Assembly (NCBI RefSeq): GCF_001425705.1
Contig: NZ_LMDC01000030.1
Span: 62,001-126,000 of the forward strand
Length of the DNA: 64,000 nt
Direction of reading: 5' to 3'
Source: Pelomonas sp. Root1217
GTDB lineage: Bacteria; Pseudomonadota; Gammaproteobacteria; Burkholderiales; Burkholderiaceae_C
In this document: piece by piece, positions 26,301 through 34,599 of the stretch
Numbering within the stretch: position 1 is the stretch's first letter
Layout of the letters: each line of letters starts with the position of its first letter
The notes under the pieces: generated by a model
The model's input: the letters and a program-made list of their open reading frames with translations, nothing else
What the model was told of the DNA's origin: nothing
Databases searched by the model: none
Program-made: the position numbers and the translations under genes

Positions 26301-26505
26301 CAACGATCTCGTCAGAGTTCTGCTTGATCTTCTGAGCTGACTGCAACGCGGCGCGCTGCCCCGACACAACGACTGTCTCCAATGCTTGTGGCGCATTTGC
26401 GGCCGGGGCTGACGCTGGCGTGTTCTGCGCCAGCGCCGGTGTGGCTGCCCAAACCAGCGCCTGTACGGCCGCCAGGGACAGCGTTGTCCTCTTGAAATGT
26501 CTCAT
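23374..26505 (-). CDS. TonB-dependent receptor (oligosaccharide type)
   Basis: A 1043-residue outer-membrane receptor. It has a signal peptide (LAAVQALVWAATPALAQ), a TonB box-like ALETVVVSGQRAALQSAQ, a plug domain with SIVADDIGKLPDRSVSEVLQ and GVIIRGLTYVSSQLNGRE, and a large beta-barrel ending RYTMTARYTF with the terminal Phe. Size and plug motifs match the proteobacterial receptors tied to plant oligosaccharides (CUT-type loci). It lies between the GH2 mannosidase and the halogenases on the same strand, and a LacI-like site lies 82 bp upstream. It would import manno- or gluco-manno-oligosaccharides; the ligand is inferred from the neighbours. Confidence 0.93.
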   Translation of the reverse strand: MRHFKRTTLSLAAVQALVWAATPALAQNTPASAPAANAPQALETVVVSGQRAALQSAQKIKQNSDEIVDSIVADDIGKLPDRSVSEVLQRIVGVTMDRVMARGDPGRFSAEGSGVIIRGLTYVSSQLNGRETFSANGGRGLSFEDVPPELMAGVDVYKNPSAEQIEGAIGGLVNLRTALPFDYNGFKAGVSVSITNNQLGNKRKPSVSALLSNTWNTDIGKLGLLIDVAHSESATRTDGMFVDPYFQTVQKSTKTDADNNTYYEPLPGNHWFPKAVGWRSLEFDRTRQGTYIAGQWKNDTLAASLTHFSSKYNNFWDESSIDSQADPYTSIVAADAKWGPSGALQTGTITDPGHGGIPFNANTRFSKRNSLTKETTFNLVWTPTPALRVSNDFQFIESTTSNFDSTVATGINMPKETVDLSGNMPRLILDDTDKAFLQDPSKYYWGFTMEHLDRSRATQKAWKGDIRYVFDHPVLHDLRVGLRLTDRDTNNVVSNPGYNWKAVTQSWQSAEFDAGARDQSWDWHPIRSLAYLSRFGGETQVKNFNNFMNGKNSVASLVLPKMAVASNYPESYATLHSYYDTLCTEYRRQLQGPNAAACPVSWQPADFGENSPNSNKQHENTKTAYAQLRFGLEEHGVPIDGNVGLRVVETKYDTTGYQTLVFNSTAAATAPNLSRPIPTFTPFLTPVVVENKYVNVLPSLNLRWKANEQMQLRFAYAKAVARPDFSDLQPNLQLTAGAAQTRTVVNADSSRTIFVDDLRNVGSALGNPILKPVKSDQFDLSGEWYIDRASSITVAAFNKRLKDVIVNQTGVATAADTTGKSYDFAYSTKVNGAKGWARGVEVAVQHYFNGLPGLLAGLGVQANATYVDSRQTRYNSVGAAWCSSNADGTNLNLFVNGCDTNGQSYGDMPLPNLSRKAFNLALLYDHGPFSARVAYAWRGKYLNGVAFPDNTGPNQTNGLNGNPDSPQQGRNNMPLGLPIWTDNYGQLDVGVHYKVTESLQLGLEGQNLTDSIYKQLMQQHVGLMGRTWFASGPRYTMTARYTF

Positions 26506-26586
26506 CCTCTTTGCTCCTCTTCGGTGGGAAACACTCAGCCCCTGAAGGCCTCGTGCCGGTCCTGCTGGTTTCTATGCCGCAGGTAT

Positions 26587-26622
26587 TTGGTAACGCTAAC
26601 GATGTCCAAAAAATCGGACATC
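26587..26622 (-). promoter_or_regulatory. LacI-like site plus inverted repeat, TonB receptor
   Basis: TTGGTAACGCTAACGA (26587-26602) has the CG-centred layout of classical LacI/GalR operators (compare TGGTAACGTTACCA). It overlaps a perfect inverted repeat, GATGTCC (26601-26607) facing GGACATC (26616-26622). It differs from the TGTTTA-type sites elsewhere in the locus, so another regulator may act here. Confidence 0.45.
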
Positions 26623-26663
26623 CGGACTACAAGGGATAGGGGATATACGCATGGCTCCTGCAT

Positions 26664-29162
26664 TCAACCCTCCTTTCTCCGTAGATGGATGTGCTGTGCT
26701 GGCAGCTCGAGTGCCACGGTTTCCAAGGATGTCGGTAGCGCCATCCTTGAGCCAACGAGGCGCTCGGCGCCAGGCACCAGATCGATGAAGTTGTCCGCCA
26801 GATCCAGGCCCGGGTGCTGGAGCCAAAGGCCTTTGACAGGTCGGTCGCAGCTCAGCCGCAAGGCCTGGCCCTCGGCCTCGATGGCGATGCGCGCGCCGGC
26901 CAGGCGGTAGAACTTGAAGGGCTCGGTCCACGCGCAATCCCGCGCCAGCTCGCGGTCGTCCGTACCAAAGGCACACAGCTCGGCAACGACGGGCTCGTCA
27001 AAGCCCGGCAGAGGCTGGGTCATCTCGACGCTGGTCGACGCTGGAACCGCTTGCAAGACGCGGGTGCTGGCAAGCTGGCGCCCGTCCATCGTGAACAGGC
27101 GCAGCTGAAGCGCCAGTTCACGGGGCTGAGCCTCGCCGTTCATGACGGACAGCCGCGCCTGCCCTGCCTCCAGCCGCACGGCCACGGCCAGCGGCGCCAA
27201 GGCACGACGCACGGCGTGCCAGGCGGGCTTGACGGTGCCCGATGAGTCGATGAGGGCCCAGCTCGTCACCGGCCAGCAGTCGTTGAGCTGCCAGACCAGG
27301 GCGCCGCCCACGGCGCGCGCGCCAGGCCGCTGCCAGCGGCGGCGGAAGTCCTGGTAGGCCACCCGCATGGCCTCGGCCTGCACGAATTGCGTTGCGTAGA
27401 CGTGATCCGCCAGCGTGCCGCCCACGCGCAAGTTGTCGGCCAGATAGACCGACAGGCGCCGATGCCCGTCCGGCCCCGCTGCCGAGCCGGCCTTGTTGTG
27501 CCACTGCACCGTGCGGCTCTCCGGGAAGCGCTCGGCTTTGGGCAGCACCGATTCAAATAGCGCCAGCGAGGGATGCGACTGCATGCCGAATTCGCTGACG
27601 AAGCGCGCCTGCACGTCGCCATAGCGTTGGTAGGGCAGCATCTGCTGGTGCCAGACCTCCCAGCTGTGGCGGTCACCCACGGTCGCGTCGGAGGACTTGA
27701 CGCCATCGCCTGGCGTGAAAGGACTGCCCGGCCAGTAGACGGTGTCCGGGTCCAGCGCCGCGCAGACCTCCGGCAGCAAGCCCTCGTAGATCGCCCGCGC
27801 CTCGAAGCGTTCGGCCGGCACGCCCGGGCCGGCCAGGCCGACGGACTCGGCCAGCATGTAGTCCTCGTTGTTGCCACACCAAAGCGCCATGCAGGCGTGG
27901 TGGCGCAGGCGCTTCACGGCGCTTTCAGCCTCCGCGCGCACGCTGGCCAGGTAGTCAGCGTTGGCGGGGTAGAGGCCACAGGCGAACAGGAAGTCCTGCC
28001 AGACCAGCAGGCCGAGTTCGTCGCAGGCCTCGTAGAAAGCCTCGTGCTCATAGACGCCGCCGCCCCACACGCGCAGCATGTTCATGTTGGCGGCGGCCGC
28101 CTGGGCCACGCGTTCGCGGTAGCGCGCCGGCGTGATGCGCTCCAGCAGGTTGTCGTCGGGAATCCAGTTCGCGCCGCCGGCGAAGAAGGCCTGGCCGTTG
28201 ACCTCGAAATGAAAGCTGCTGCCCGCCTCGCCTTCGACGGGCGCCTGCACCAGGCGCAGTGTGCGCAGGCCAATGCGGCGCCTGTCCTGCGCTACGACCT
28301 GATCGCCGTCCAGCAACTGGGCCACCAGCGTGTACAGCGGTTGCCCGCCCAGCCCGCGCGGCCACCACAGCTGGGCCTGGCTGACATTCAGCGTCGCACA
28401 CGCCGCATCGGCTGGCACGACCTGGCGGGCCACGCTGCGGCCGTCGGCGTCCAGCAGTTCGAAGGCGCAGCGCAAGCCAGCGGCACCGGCGGGCCGCGCC
28501 GAGACCTGCAGCGTCGCGCGCCGCCCGGCCACGTCCACCTCGCTGCGGCAATGCAGATCGTCCAGGCGCGCCGACCAGCTATGCCGGCGCACGGCGCGCC
28601 AAGGGCCGCTGACGAGCAGCTCGGGGCCCCAGTCCCAGCCAAAGTGGTACTGCGCCTTGCGGGCATGCAGACGGGCGCTGTCGCCGTTCCAGAGCTGGCG
28701 CTTGCCATGCACGGCCTCCACCTCGCGGGCTCGGCGCAGCGGCGGCTCAAAGCACAGCAGCAGTTCGTTGCGGCCGGGCTGCAGGCGCCGGCGCACGTCG
28801 ACACGACGCGGCACGAACATGTTGTCCGATGCCAGCAGCTTTTCGCCGTTGAGCCAGACGCTGCAATAGGTGTCCAGGCCCTCGAAGACCAGGTCCTCGT
28901 GGTCGGCCAGTGCGCCGGCCTCGAAGTCCAGCCGCCACGCCCAGCGGCGCTCGCCGACCCAGCGCACTTCGGCCTCATTCATGCCGTAGAAAGGATCGGG
29001 GATGCGACCGGCCGCCAGCAGCGCGCCATGGGCCGTGCCGGGCACGGCGGCCGGCAGCCAGTCATCGGCGGGCAGCGCCGACAGCGCCGGCCCGCTCAGG
29101 CCCTCGGGCGCCTCGGCCAGCAGCCAGCCGTCGTGCAGATTGATCAGTCGTTCAGGGCTCAC
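26664..29162 (-). CDS. GH2 beta-mannosidase
   Basis: An 832-residue GH2 enzyme of the beta-mannosidase type. The N-terminal sugar-binding domain (LINLHDGWLLAEAPEG, VPGTAHGALLAAGRIPDPFY) includes the family marker GFxPDPFY-like region, followed by YHFGWDWGPELLVSG. The acid/base Glu lies in MALWCGNNEDY (about residue 432) and the nucleophile in FVSEFGMQSHPS (about residue 524). There is no signal peptide, so it probably acts inside the cell on imported manno-oligosaccharides. It is divergent from the ABC importer, and a TGTTTAGC half-operator lies in the shared 284-bp region. Confidence 0.93.
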   Translation of the reverse strand: MSPERLINLHDGWLLAEAPEGLSGPALSALPADDWLPAAVPGTAHGALLAAGRIPDPFYGMNEAEVRWVGERRWAWRLDFEAGALADHEDLVFEGLDTYCSVWLNGEKLLASDNMFVPRRVDVRRRLQPGRNELLLCFEPPLRRAREVEAVHGKRQLWNGDSARLHARKAQYHFGWDWGPELLVSGPWRAVRRHSWSARLDDLHCRSEVDVAGRRATLQVSARPAGAAGLRCAFELLDADGRSVARQVVPADAACATLNVSQAQLWWPRGLGGQPLYTLVAQLLDGDQVVAQDRRRIGLRTLRLVQAPVEGEAGSSFHFEVNGQAFFAGGANWIPDDNLLERITPARYRERVAQAAAANMNMLRVWGGGVYEHEAFYEACDELGLLVWQDFLFACGLYPANADYLASVRAEAESAVKRLRHHACMALWCGNNEDYMLAESVGLAGPGVPAERFEARAIYEGLLPEVCAALDPDTVYWPGSPFTPGDGVKSSDATVGDRHSWEVWHQQMLPYQRYGDVQARFVSEFGMQSHPSLALFESVLPKAERFPESRTVQWHNKAGSAAGPDGHRRLSVYLADNLRVGGTLADHVYATQFVQAEAMRVAYQDFRRRWQRPGARAVGGALVWQLNDCWPVTSWALIDSSGTVKPAWHAVRRALAPLAVAVRLEAGQARLSVMNGEAQPRELALQLRLFTMDGRQLASTRVLQAVPASTSVEMTQPLPGFDEPVVAELCAFGTDDRELARDCAWTEPFKFYRLAGARIAIEAEGQALRLSCDRPVKGLWLQHPGLDLADNFIDLVPGAERLVGSRMALPTSLETVALELPAQHIHLRRKEG

Positions 29163-29300
29163 GTGTTGGAGTCGTTGCGGTTGCGTTGCACATCAGCCCG
29201 CGGCGGGAGACCCCTGGGCCGACCGGCACGCATCGCCGATCCGCCCCTGCGCCGCGCCTCAATGCGGCTGCGGCCTGTCTCCAGCTTCGCCACAAGCAAA

Positions 29301-29308
29301 GCTAAACA
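29301..29308 (-). promoter_or_regulatory. LacI operator half-site, GH2 side
   Basis: On the minus strand this reads TGTTTAGC, identical to the half-site in front of the LacI gene. It lies 139 bp upstream of the GH2 start, and the opposite arm is not conserved. Confidence 0.3.
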
Positions 29309-29423
29309 TTGTTTTGTTGCGCATTCTGTTTCTCTACGACAAAGCGAGCACTCGGGGATATTCCTGATGTTTTCTGGAAGAGACAGTCAACACAGACGCT
29401 CAACCGACGCACATAATCCTCGC

Positions 29424-29436
29424 CGTTTAGTAAACA
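29424..29436 (+). promoter_or_regulatory. LacI-type operator, ABC importer operon
   Basis: CGTTTAGTAAACA matches 12 of 13 bases of the dyad TGTTTAGTAAACA and ends ten bases before the importer's ATG. CATAAT at 29412-29417 is a plausible -10 element, so the operator would cover the transcription start. Confidence 0.6.
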
Positions 29437-29446
29437 ACAAAGAGAC

Positions 29447-30709
29447 ATGATGGCCCGCCGGCCATGCGTTCCCGCAATGAAAGCCCTGCTCACCCAGGCG
29501 GCGCTGGTCCTCGGTCTCGCGGCCGGCGCGCCGCTCGCCCATGCCGCTCGCCTGGTCATCTGGATGGTGGGCGACGACAAGACACCCCAGGTGATGCAGC
29601 CGGCGGTCGCCGCCTTCCGCGCCGCCCACCCGGATGTCGCCGTGGAAGTGCGCGACGTGCCTTGGGCCGACGCCATGACCAAGTACTCCGCGGCGCTGGC
29701 CAGCCGGCGCGGGCCCGATCTCGTCACCGGCAGCACCTCCTACGCGATTGCGTTGGGCGCCAAGGGCGCGCTGGTCGACCTGAACCAGGCGGCGCCCGAC
29801 CTGGCCCGCCAGCTTGAACAGCACGCCAACCCTGGTGCGCTGCGCGCCATCCGCCGCCCGGACGGCCGGCTCTACGGCGCCCCCTTCGACATGCATGTGC
29901 AGCTGCAGTACTACCGCAGCGATCTGGCTACCGGGGCGCCGGCCGACTGGGAGGGCTTCATCACCGCCGCCCGCACGCTGCGCGCCCAGGGCCACGGCTT
30001 TGCGCAGCAGTGGGGCAACACCAGCTGGCTGGGCTTCTATCCCTATCTGCGCCAGGCTGGCGGCACGGTCTACGACGCGCGATGCCAGCGCGCCGTCATC
30101 GACAGCCCGCAGGCCGTGCGTGCCCTGACCTACTACGCACGCCTGTACCGCGAGCTGCAGGCGCCCACCGACGGCTGGCCCGATGCCGACGGTGGCCTGG
30201 AGAGCGGCGCCTACGGGCTGATGCAGTCCGGCACCTGGCTGCTGTCGCGCATGGACATGGTGCACAAGGGCCTGGTCGGCAAATGGGCGGCGGCGCCGCT
30301 GCCTGTCGGGCCGACGGGCAAGCGCACCGCCGTGCTGGGCGGCACGGTGCTGGCCATCACGCGCTTCTCGCCCAACCGCGCGCTGGCGCTGGACTTCATG
30401 CGCACCGTCTACCAGCCCGAGGTCACGCGGCGCATGGCCGAGGCGGCGCTGGCCTACGGCGGCATGTGGCTGCCGTCCGGCCGGCAGGACCAGATCGCCA
30501 GCCTGCCCCTGCCCAACCGCGAGGCGCTGCTGACGCAGCTCGCCGACGCCGAGGGCCCGCCGCCCTGCCCCGCGTGGATGCGCCAGGACTACATCGTCAC
30601 GCGCGCCGTGCAGCGCGTCGTGCTGGCCGGCGGCGACCCGCAGGCGGAGCTGAGCCGCGCCGCCGCCGTCATGAACCGCGCGCTGGCGGCCTTGGAAGCG
30701 CAACCATGA
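29447..30709 (+). CDS. ABC sugar transporter, substrate-binding protein
   Basis: A 420-residue family 1 extracellular solute-binding protein. A signal peptide (MKALLTQAALVLGLAAGAPLAHA) precedes ARLVIWMVGDDKTPQVMQPA, and typical blocks are VPWADAMTKYSAALASRRGPDLV and LMQSGTWLLSRM. It would capture an oligosaccharide in the periplasm for the two permeases that follow. Its stop overlaps the first permease by four bases (ATGA). Starts at 29447, 29450 or 29477 are all possible; the last opens the signal peptide directly. A LacI-type operator lies immediately upstream. Confidence 0.92.
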   Translation: MMARRPCVPAMKALLTQAALVLGLAAGAPLAHAARLVIWMVGDDKTPQVMQPAVAAFRAAHPDVAVEVRDVPWADAMTKYSAALASRRGPDLVTGSTSYAIALGAKGALVDLNQAAPDLARQLEQHANPGALRAIRRPDGRLYGAPFDMHVQLQYYRSDLATGAPADWEGFITAARTLRAQGHGFAQQWGNTSWLGFYPYLRQAGGTVYDARCQRAVIDSPQAVRALTYYARLYRELQAPTDGWPDADGGLESGAYGLMQSGTWLLSRMDMVHKGLVGKWAAAPLPVGPTGKRTAVLGGTVLAITRFSPNRALALDFMRTVYQPEVTRRMAEAALAYGGMWLPSGRQDQIASLPLPNREALLTQLADAEGPPPCPAWMRQDYIVTRAVQRVVLAGGDPQAELSRAAAVMNRALAALEAQP

Positions 30710-31584
30710 TCTGGCGCCGCCATGGCCGCGACATCCTGCTCGTCGCGCCCTTCTTCGCCCTGTTCGGCCTGTTCGGCGTCTGGCCCGTGTTGCGCTCCGC
30801 CTGGCTGAGCTTCACCGACTACCACGCCACCGACGCGCCGAACTGGATCGGCCTGCGCAACTACGCAGAGCTCTTCGCCGACGAACGGTTCTGGACGGCG
30901 CTCGCCAACACCGCCACCTACATGGCCTCGGTGTCGGTCATCGCCGTGCTGCTGGGCCTGCTGCTGGCACTAAGTTTCGGCAGCAACTCGCGCCTGCACC
31001 AGGCCGTGCGCGTGGCCTTCTTCCTGCCGGCCGTGGCCGGCGGCGTGGGCGCCATCTCGGCCTGGAAGTGGCTGGCCAACTCCGAGGCCTATGGCTTGTT
31101 CAACAGCATCCGCGCGGCCGTCGGCCTGGAGCCGGCGCGCTTCCTCGGCGACCCGCAATGGACGATGCCCGTGCTCGTGCTCGTCGGCGTGTGGTCGGTG
31201 CTGGGCTACAACCTCGTCATCTTCGTCGCCGGCCTGCGCGCCATCCCCGAAGAGCTCTACCAGGCCGCGCGGCTGGACGGCGCCTCACGCTGGCAACAGC
31301 TGCTGCACATCACGCTGCCCAACCTGCGTCCCACGCTGGTCTACGTGAGCGTGACCGGCATGATCGCCAGCTTCCAGGTCTTCTACGAACCCTATCTTCT
31401 CTACGGCGCGGTCGAGACGCTGGGTGGCCCGCTGGACTCGGCGCTGATGCTGGTCACCTACCTGTTCGACCGGGGCTTTCGCCAGCTCGACCTCGGCCTG
31501 GCCTCGGCGGCCGCCTGGGTACTGACGACGCTGCTGTTCGGCCTGACCTGGTTGAACCTCAAGCTCGTGGGGCGCGAAAGATGA
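30706..31584 (+). CDS. ABC sugar transporter permease (MalF type)
   Basis: A 292-residue inner-membrane permease with about six membrane segments (LLVAPFFALFGLFGVWPVLRSAWLSF at the start). The EAA loop that contacts the ATPase is visible as EELYQAARLDGASRWQQLLHITLP. It resembles MalF/UgpA-type CUT1 permeases. The ATG at 30706 overlaps the binding-protein stop and the stop overlaps the next permease, giving a coupled three-gene importer core. The frame is open further upstream inside the binding-protein gene, which is a shadow. Confidence 0.93.
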   Translation: MIWRRHGRDILLVAPFFALFGLFGVWPVLRSAWLSFTDYHATDAPNWIGLRNYAELFADERFWTALANTATYMASVSVIAVLLGLLLALSFGSNSRLHQAVRVAFFLPAVAGGVGAISAWKWLANSEAYGLFNSIRAAVGLEPARFLGDPQWTMPVLVLVGVWSVLGYNLVIFVAGLRAIPEELYQAARLDGASRWQQLLHITLPNLRPTLVYVSVTGMIASFQVFYEPYLLYGAVETLGGPLDSALMLVTYLFDRGFRQLDLGLASAAAWVLTTLLFGLTWLNLKLVGRER

Positions 31585-32450
31585 AGTGGCTTCGCCTGCC
31601 CCTGTGGCTGCTGGTGCCGGCCATGCTGCTGCCCTATTACTGGATGGCCATCGGCGCCTTCAAGAGCGTGGCCGAGCTGCTGCGCCAGCCGCCCACGCTG
31701 CTGCCCCAGGTCCCCACCACGCGCAACTTCTTCAACCCCGACTGGACGGGCACCACGGCCGACCCGGACAAGCTCGCCGGCATCCTGCAGGTGCAGGTCG
31801 AAGGCCATGGTTTCCTGCGCTTCTATGCCAACAGCCTGCTCGTGACCGTCGTCGTCACGGTCGTCAGCCTGCTGGCCGCGTCCCTCGTCGCCTTCGTGCT
31901 GACCAAGAAGCCCTTCCCCGGCAGCCGCTGGCTGTTCCGTGCGTTGCTGGTGTCGATGATGCTGCCCTGGGAGGTGACCATCGTGCCCAACTTCGTCACC
32001 GTGGCGCAGCTGGGCTGGATCAACACCTACGCCGCCCTGCTGGTGCCGGGCCTGGCTAAGGCCTTCGTCGTCTTCTATTTCCGCCAGGCCATGCTGAGCG
32101 TGCCCGACGAACTCATCAGCGCCGCCACGCTGGATGGCGCCGGCACGCTGCGCATCTGGTGGAGCGTCGTGCTGCCCATGCTGCGCCCGGCGCTCGCCGC
32201 CATCGCCATTCCCGTGGCGGTGGGCGAGTGGAACAACTTCCTGTGGCCGCTGCTCGTCGTCAACGACGCGGCCACGCTGACCCTACCGCTGCAACTCGGC
32301 AAGATGGCGGGCGACCTGAGCTTCAACCCGCAGTCGGCCGCGGTGCTGATGGCGGGCTCGCTGCTCGCGTCGCTGCCGGCCGTCGTGCTGTTCCTGATCT
32401 TCCAGAAGCAGTTCGTCGCCGGGCTGCAGGCCGGGGCCACCAAAGGTTGA
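31581..32450 (+). CDS. ABC sugar transporter permease (MalG type)
   Basis: A 289-residue permease of the MalG/CUT1 type, with LPYYWMAIGAFKSVAEL near the N terminus, several membrane segments and the EAA loop DELISAATLDGAGTLRIWWSVVLPM. It pairs with the preceding permease. No MalK/MsmX-like ATPase gene follows, so the complex must use an ATPase encoded elsewhere. The esterase gene begins one base after its stop, so it continues in the same transcript. Confidence 0.93.
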   Translation: MKWLRLPLWLLVPAMLLPYYWMAIGAFKSVAELLRQPPTLLPQVPTTRNFFNPDWTGTTADPDKLAGILQVQVEGHGFLRFYANSLLVTVVVTVVSLLAASLVAFVLTKKPFPGSRWLFRALLVSMMLPWEVTIVPNFVTVAQLGWINTYAALLVPGLAKAFVVFYFRQAMLSVPDELISAATLDGAGTLRIWWSVVLPMLRPALAAIAIPVAVGEWNNFLWPLLVVNDAATLTLPLQLGKMAGDLSFNPQSAAVLMAGSLLASLPAVVLFLIFQKQFVAGLQAGATKG

Positions 32451-32451
32451 T

Positions 32452-34599
32452 ATGAGGTCGCTGTTGAAAGGATTGATGTTGGCGCTGTCTTTGACGCTCC
32501 CGACGCTGGGCCACGCGGATGCGCGGCTGCAAGCCGTCATGCAGAAGCTGGATGCCGGTGAGCCGATCACCCTGGCCACGATCGGTGGCTCCATCACGAC
32601 CGGCTACGCTGCCCAGCCGCCGCGCGAGCGCGGCTGGGCGGCGCTGCTGGCCAGGTCGCTCGGCCCCAAGGTCAAGCTGGTCAACGCCGGCGTCAGCGGC
32701 ACCGACTCGGCCGCCGGCGTGCACCGGCTGCAGGCCCAGGTGCTGGACAAGTCGCCCGACCTCGTCATCATCGAGTTCGGCGTCAACGACCAATGGCTGG
32801 ACCCTGCCGTGCGCGACAGCAGCTACGAGGCCATCTTGCGCAAGCTGCTCACCGCCAGGAAGCCGCCCGCAGTCGTGGTGCTCGGCCTGACGCAGCAGGG
32901 CAACCAGGCGCGTGACGCGGTCGACATTCAATTGAAACTGGCGGCCCACTACGGTCTCACAGCGCTGGACTTCGGCCACTGGATGCAGGCGCGCGTCGAT
33001 GCCGGTCAGGACCGCTGGGCGGCGCTTTACGACGAGCCCGTGCATCCCAACTCGACCGGACATCAACGCATCGCGGTCGCACTGGCCGAGACGCTGCGGG
33101 CCACCACGCCCGGCAAGGGCGGCGCCCTGCCAGAGCCCGTCTACGGCCGTGCCCACGAGTTCACGCGCATGCTGGCCGGCGAGACCCTCAAGCCCTACCA
33201 GCTGCACGGCTTCGCGCGCGGCGGCGAGGTGCACCCCGAGTGGACAGGCCAGCAGCCCGGCTGGGTAACGACCGCCGACGATGCCGAAGCGCACTTCCTC
33301 GTCTGGGGCCGGGAGATCGCCGTCTTCCATGCCGAAAGCGCGGGCTACCGCAACCTCGAGGCCTGGGTGGACGACGGCCCCGTCGTTACGCTGCGCGGCC
33401 AGGTGCCCGAGCGCCAGGGCTATCTGGGCTGGCACTACAGCGTCGTCGGCCGCGACCTCGAGCCCGGCGCTCACCTGCTACATGTGCGGGTGAAGAAGGA
33501 CGAATGGACCGGCAGCGGCCGCCCGGCGAGCCTGCTGGCCGTCATGTCGGCCGGCATCTTCCCGCCCGAGTCGCACCCGAGCGACTTCATTCGCGAGGCG
33601 CCGTCGAGCCAGGCCGGGCTGATCAGCGCCGACGACCCCAAGCTGCGCTGGATCGGCCGCATCGGCGCCGCGCCCGGTGGCAGGCTGCTGGCCTGGAGCG
33701 GCAGCGAGCTGCGCGCCCGCTTCACCGGTGACCAGCTCGCGCTGCGCCTGGCGCCCTCGCGCGGCGGCATCAACCATTTCACCGTCGAGGTTGACGGCCG
33801 TCGCCACGCGCTCGCGCTGCGCAGCGCCGGCCCGGCCGACTGGCGGCTGCCCTTGCCGGCCGGCACCCACGAGCTGCGCCTCGTCAAGCGCACCGAGGCG
33901 TCGCAGGCGGAAAGCGTCTTCCTCGGCCTGCGCCTGGCCAAAGGCGGTCAGCTGCTCGACCCGCCACCGCCGCGCCCGTTGAAGCTGGAGTTCTACGGCG
34001 ACTCCATCACCGCCGGCGCCTGCAATGGCGACATCGGCGAGGACCAGTACGCCGACCTGTCCAGCCACGACGGTACGCGGGCCTATGGCGCCGTGACGGC
34101 CGCGAAGCTGGGCGCGGACTATGTCGGCATCGCCATCAGCGGCATCGGCATCACCGCCACCTGGGACCAGCTGCTGATGCCCGAGGTGTGGAACCGTTTT
34201 GCGCCGCGCCTGGACGCGCCGGTCGCGCCGCCGGACCCGCGCGCGCCCGACGTCGTGCTGCTCAACCTCGGCCAGAACGACCATGGCTTCCCCGCGTCCA
34301 AGGGCCAGCCGATCGCGGCGGACTTCGGCCCCCGCTACCTCGCCTTCGTACGTCAGCTGCGCGGCCGCTACCCGTACGCCAAGATCGTGCTGCTGATGGG
34401 CGGCATGTCAGCGCCGCGCGAACAGCCGGCCATTCCGCGCGCCGTGCTAGGCGCCGTGCAGACGCTGCACGGCGAGGGCGACAGCCGGGTGTGGAGCTAC
34501 CGCTTCGAGGCCTTCTCCTGGGCGCACCCGCGCATCGACGTGCACGCACTGATGGCCGACGAGCTGACCCGTTTCCTGCAGACCGAGGTCCTGAAATGA
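32452..34599 (+). CDS. Two-domain SGNH/GDSL esterase
   Basis: A secreted 715-residue protein (signal peptide ending LPTLGHA) with two SGNH-type hydrolase domains. The first, about residues 30-215, has ITLATIGGSITTGYAA, the block III-like FGVNDQW and a DEPVHPNSTGH catalytic end. A beta-rich region, about 240-500, follows. The second, about 510-715, has LEFYGDSITAGACN, LLNLGQNDHG and WAHPRIDVH, and with the preceding region resembles CE2 acetyl-esterases. It probably removes acetyl groups from mannan, glucomannan or xylan so that the endoglycanases can act. Two catalytic-looking domains in one chain are unusual; they may differ in position specificity. Confidence 0.85.
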   Translation: MRSLLKGLMLALSLTLPTLGHADARLQAVMQKLDAGEPITLATIGGSITTGYAAQPPRERGWAALLARSLGPKVKLVNAGVSGTDSAAGVHRLQAQVLDKSPDLVIIEFGVNDQWLDPAVRDSSYEAILRKLLTARKPPAVVVLGLTQQGNQARDAVDIQLKLAAHYGLTALDFGHWMQARVDAGQDRWAALYDEPVHPNSTGHQRIAVALAETLRATTPGKGGALPEPVYGRAHEFTRMLAGETLKPYQLHGFARGGEVHPEWTGQQPGWVTTADDAEAHFLVWGREIAVFHAESAGYRNLEAWVDDGPVVTLRGQVPERQGYLGWHYSVVGRDLEPGAHLLHVRVKKDEWTGSGRPASLLAVMSAGIFPPESHPSDFIREAPSSQAGLISADDPKLRWIGRIGAAPGGRLLAWSGSELRARFTGDQLALRLAPSRGGINHFTVEVDGRRHALALRSAGPADWRLPLPAGTHELRLVKRTEASQAESVFLGLRLAKGGQLLDPPPPRPLKLEFYGDSITAGACNGDIGEDQYADLSSHDGTRAYGAVTAAKLGADYVGIAISGIGITATWDQLLMPEVWNRFAPRLDAPVAPPDPRAPDVVLLNLGQNDHGFPASKGQPIAADFGPRYLAFVRQLRGRYPYAKIVLLMGGMSAPREQPAIPRAVLGAVQTLHGEGDSRVWSYRFEAFSWAHPRIDVHALMADELTRFLQTEVLK

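Noticed and set aside
30010-30705. Long upstream extension of the first ABC permease frame
   Set aside because: It runs inside the substrate-binding-protein gene in another frame. The ATGA overlap at 30706 and the first membrane segment set the true start.
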